DNA of 64,000 nt from Spirosoma endophyticum (GTDB taxonomy: Bacteria > Bacteroidota > Bacteroidia > Cytophagales > Spirosomataceae): NCBI RefSeq assembly GCF_900112365.1, contig NZ_FOLQ01000004.1, forward strand, positions 62,001 to 126,000, given 5' to 3'. Position 1 is the first letter of the stretch; every line of letters begins with the position of its first letter. This document shows positions 62,240 to 64,000 of this stretch, one piece after another. The notes beneath the pieces were generated by a model. The model searched no databases. It was not told the origin of the DNA and saw only the letters and a program-made list of their open reading frames with translations. Position numbers and translations under genes: made by a program.

Positions 62240-63124
62240 ATGGAACAACCCATAAAACCCCACCAGGCCGAACGCGGACAAAAAACAACGCTGGTCGGGA
62301 TTGCCGTCAATATTGGCCTGGTTCTGATTAAAGGCACGGCCGGATGGCTGGGTCACTCCTACGCCCTCATTGCCGACGCCATGGAGTCAGGCACCGACAT
62401 CGTTACCTCGATTTTTGTCTGGTTTGGTCTGCGCACGGCGTCGAAAGCGCCCGATAAAAACCATCCCTACGGCCACGGAAAAGCCGAACCCCTGGCGGCT
62501 ATTGTGGTGGCTCTGGCGCTGGTTGGCGCGGCTATCCTAATTGCGGTGCAAAGTATCCGAAATATTCAGGTACCGCACGAAATTCCGGCTCCGTTTACGC
62601 TGGCCGTTTTAGCTGGTGTCGTCATTGTTAAAGAAGTGCTGTTCCGACAAATCGCCAAGGTCGGGGATGAAACAGACAGCAGTGCCGTAAAAGCCGATGC
62701 CTGGCATCATCGCAGCGATGCTATTACGTCCCTCACGGCCTTCGTGGGTATCAGTATTGCGCTCATTGGTGGACCCGGCTACGAGAGTGCCGACGACTGG
62801 GCGGCCCTGCTGGCGTCGGTTGTCATTGTGTATAATGCCTACCACATTTTCCGTCCTTCGTTTGGTGAGATCATGGACGAAACACCCGCTGGCGACTGGC
62901 GGCATGAGTTAAGTGCCATTGCGCTGACGGTGCCACAGGTGAAAGGCATTGACAAATATCGGGTTCGGAAAACTGGCTTTGAGTACTTTGTTGATTTACA
63001 CGTACTGGTGCCGGGCGGCTTAACGGTTACGGAGGGCCACGCCATCGCCCATGCCGTAAAAGCGGCCATCCTGAAAGAGAAACCGGCTATTTACGACGTA
63101 CTGGTTCATATTGAACCCGCTTAA
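62240..63124 (+). CDS. Cation diffusion facilitator (CDF) metal transporter
   Basis: The product is 294 aa from the ATG at 62240. Six membrane helices are expected; metal-site features include ALIADAMESGTDIVTS in helix II, HPYGHGKAEPLAA, and the Asp/His pair in VKADAWHHRSDAITS in helix V. The C-terminal cytoplasmic metal-binding domain is present (VPQVKGIDKYRVRKTG). It exports divalent ions such as Zn from cytoplasm to periplasm, feeding the RND pump. It is last gene of the operon. Confidence 0.92.
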   Translation: MEQPIKPHQAERGQKTTLVGIAVNIGLVLIKGTAGWLGHSYALIADAMESGTDIVTSIFVWFGLRTASKAPDKNHPYGHGKAEPLAAIVVALALVGAAILIAVQSIRNIQVPHEIPAPFTLAVLAGVVIVKEVLFRQIAKVGDETDSSAVKADAWHHRSDAITSLTAFVGISIALIGGPGYESADDWAALLASVVIVYNAYHIFRPSFGEIMDETPAGDWRHELSAIALTVPQVKGIDKYRVRKTGFEYFVDLHVLVPGGLTVTEGHAIAHAVKAAILKEKPAIYDVLVHIEPA

Positions 63125-63130
63125 CCAGGG

Positions 63131-63199
63131 TAGAACGCAGATTCTTATGATAACTATGATTCATAATAAATCTTAATGATCATAAAAATCAGCGTTCTA
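63131..63199. terminator. Inverted repeat between convergent CDF and GH2-like genes
   Basis: TAGAACGCAGATTCTTATGAT (63131-63151, given in part as TAGAACGC) pairs with 63179-63199 at 19 of 21 positions around an AT-rich spacer. It ends 1 bp before the GH2-like stop codon, so both genes can use it. Confidence 0.65.
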
Positions 63200-63200
63200 T

Positions 63201-64000
63201 TCACTGACTAATCAACTCAATAGTAGCCGCTTGCAATCCTTCCGACGTAGCATTTAGGGTTATCTTTCCTGATTTTTCGGTTGTCTGAATGATAGTCAGA
63301 CATTTACCATTGTATGCCTTGCGGTAGCTGACTTTAAAGGGTTCAAGGCTGGCCTGATAGCCATTGTCAACCCCGGCAAGTGAGCCCTCACCCTTGACGT
63401 TGAACGTGATCAAATGGTTGGCATCGGGAACGAGATTACCCTGCTCATCCAGTACGTTGACGGTGACGAATGACAAGTCTTTACCATCAGCTCTCAACGT
63501 ATTCCGATCGGCGATCAGTTGAATTTTAGCGGGTTTGCCAGCGGTCGACATCGTTCGGGTGAGCACGACTTTACCGGCTTTCCGGGAGACCGCTTTTAAC
63601 GTACCAGCTTCATACGGAACACGCCACATGACGTGCAGATCATCACCCGTTTTTTTGCGAACACCCAGCGATTTGTCGTTGAGGAAAAGCTCGACCTCAT
63701 CGGCCTGATTGTAGTACGCCCACACATCGACGTTTGCGCCTTTTTGCCAATTCCAGTGCGGAAACAGGTGCAGAACCGGCTGGTTTGTCCACTCCGATTG
63801 ATACAAATAATAGACGTCCTTAGGGAAACCAGCCAGATCCAGGATACCGAAATACGAACTTCGGGCTGGCCACGGATAGGGATGCGGTTCGCCCAGATAA
63901 TCGAAGCCCGTCCAGACATACAACCCCGCCATGTGCGGCAGTTTTTTGATGACTTTCCAGGTTTGTTCGTGCGTCGAACCCCAGTAGGCCGCTTCATTAT
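63201..64000 (-). CDS. C-terminal part of a GH2-family beta-galactosidase-like protein (cut by window edge)
   Basis: The visible 266 codons are the 3' end; the frame stays open to the window edge, so the start and most of the barrel lie beyond 64000. The first visible residues include MAGLYVWTGFDYLGEPHPYPW, the end of a GH2 barrel, then a beta-sandwich (DEVELFLNDKSLGVRKK, a DUF4982-type domain) and a final immunoglobulin-like domain (LVPDANHLITFNVKGEG). The catalytic glutamates are not in the window. It is a second GH2-type enzyme, convergent with the metal operon, and may belong to a further glycan cluster. Confidence 0.85.
   Translation of the reverse strand, partial: NEAAYWGSTHEQTWKVIKKLPHMAGLYVWTGFDYLGEPHPYPWPARSSYFGILDLAGFPKDVYYLYQSEWTNQPVLHLFPHWNWQKGANVDVWAYYNQADEVELFLNDKSLGVRKKTGDDLHVMWRVPYEAGTLKAVSRKAGKVVLTRTMSTAGKPAKIQLIADRNTLRADGKDLSFVTVNVLDEQGNLVPDANHLITFNVKGEGSLAGVDNGYQASLEPFKVSYRKAYNGKCLTIIQTTEKSGKITLNATSEGLQAATIELISQ

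Noticed and set aside
1-64000. tRNA, rRNA, insertion sequence or phage genes
   Set aside because: I looked through the gaps and the protein set and saw no cloverleaf, rRNA segment, transposase, integrase or phage structural gene.

Overview
The window looks like a chromosomal segment of a Bacteroidota bacterium, most likely a Cytophagales/Spirosomaceae member (inference). The support is three SusC/SusD outer-membrane pairs, many Sec-exported or lipoprotein glycoside hydrolases, a C-terminal domain of the type IX secretion type, a fused CzcA-TolC metal pump, and TAnnTTTG-type -7 boxes. I found no rRNA, tRNA, CRISPR array, transposase or phage gene. All but one gene are complete; the GH2-like gene at the right edge is cut by the window.

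Layout. 213-2552 (-): a secreted 14-repeat beta-propeller protein. 2791-4830 (+): a GH127-type enzyme, convergent with a membrane-anchored endonuclease/exonuclease/phosphatase protein (4859-5938, -). 6324-11131 (+): SusC/SusD pair 1. 11274-11693 (-): a small membrane protein. 11951-14713 (+): a large exported GH67/GH20-like protein. 14844-15608 (-): a DeoR-type regulator. 15802-16983 (-): an acyltransferase-3 membrane protein. 17989-22652 (+): SusC/SusD pair 2. It is followed by a seven-gene co-directional run (22837-36434): GH140-like apiosidase, GH43-like protein, GH2 enzyme, beta-helix fused to L-rhamnose mutarotase, Gfo/Idh/MocA oxidoreductase, sodium symporter, GH95. Then come a NIPSNAP protein (-) and a DoxX-like protein (+). 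On the minus strand lie a second GH43-like protein with a zinc alcohol dehydrogenase (38224-40205), SusC/SusD pair 3 (40400-45410) and a DUF3826 protein. Next are an AraC regulator and a GNAT acetyltransferase (+), and a minus-strand run with an MGH1-type glycosidase, a second symporter and a DapA/NanA-type aldolase (48542-52734). A DUF5703-type exported enzyme (+) and a ricin-type protein (-) follow. 56176-63124 (+) is a divalent heavy-metal efflux operon. A GH2 C-terminal fragment (-) ends the window.

How it fits together. About 50 kb is one or several clustered polysaccharide utilisation loci: outer-membrane capture (SusC/D), exported or periplasmic glycosidases, inner-membrane symporters, then oxidoreductases, a mutarotase and an aldolase. 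GH127, GH140, GH95, GH2, GH43-like and rhamnose mutarotase together recall enzymes used on pectin, especially rhamnogalacturonan II. That substrate is an inference.

The most unusual signal is in the non-coding DNA. Nearly every gene junction in the glycan region carries a long inverted repeat. Two are copies of one 66-68 bp palindromic element in opposite orientations, and four others share a GC-rich nested-palindrome core set inside different outer words. A 19-bp operator-like motif recurs upstream of at least three glycan genes. The 7-mer GCTACGT (either strand) is several-fold more frequent than chance by hand count.
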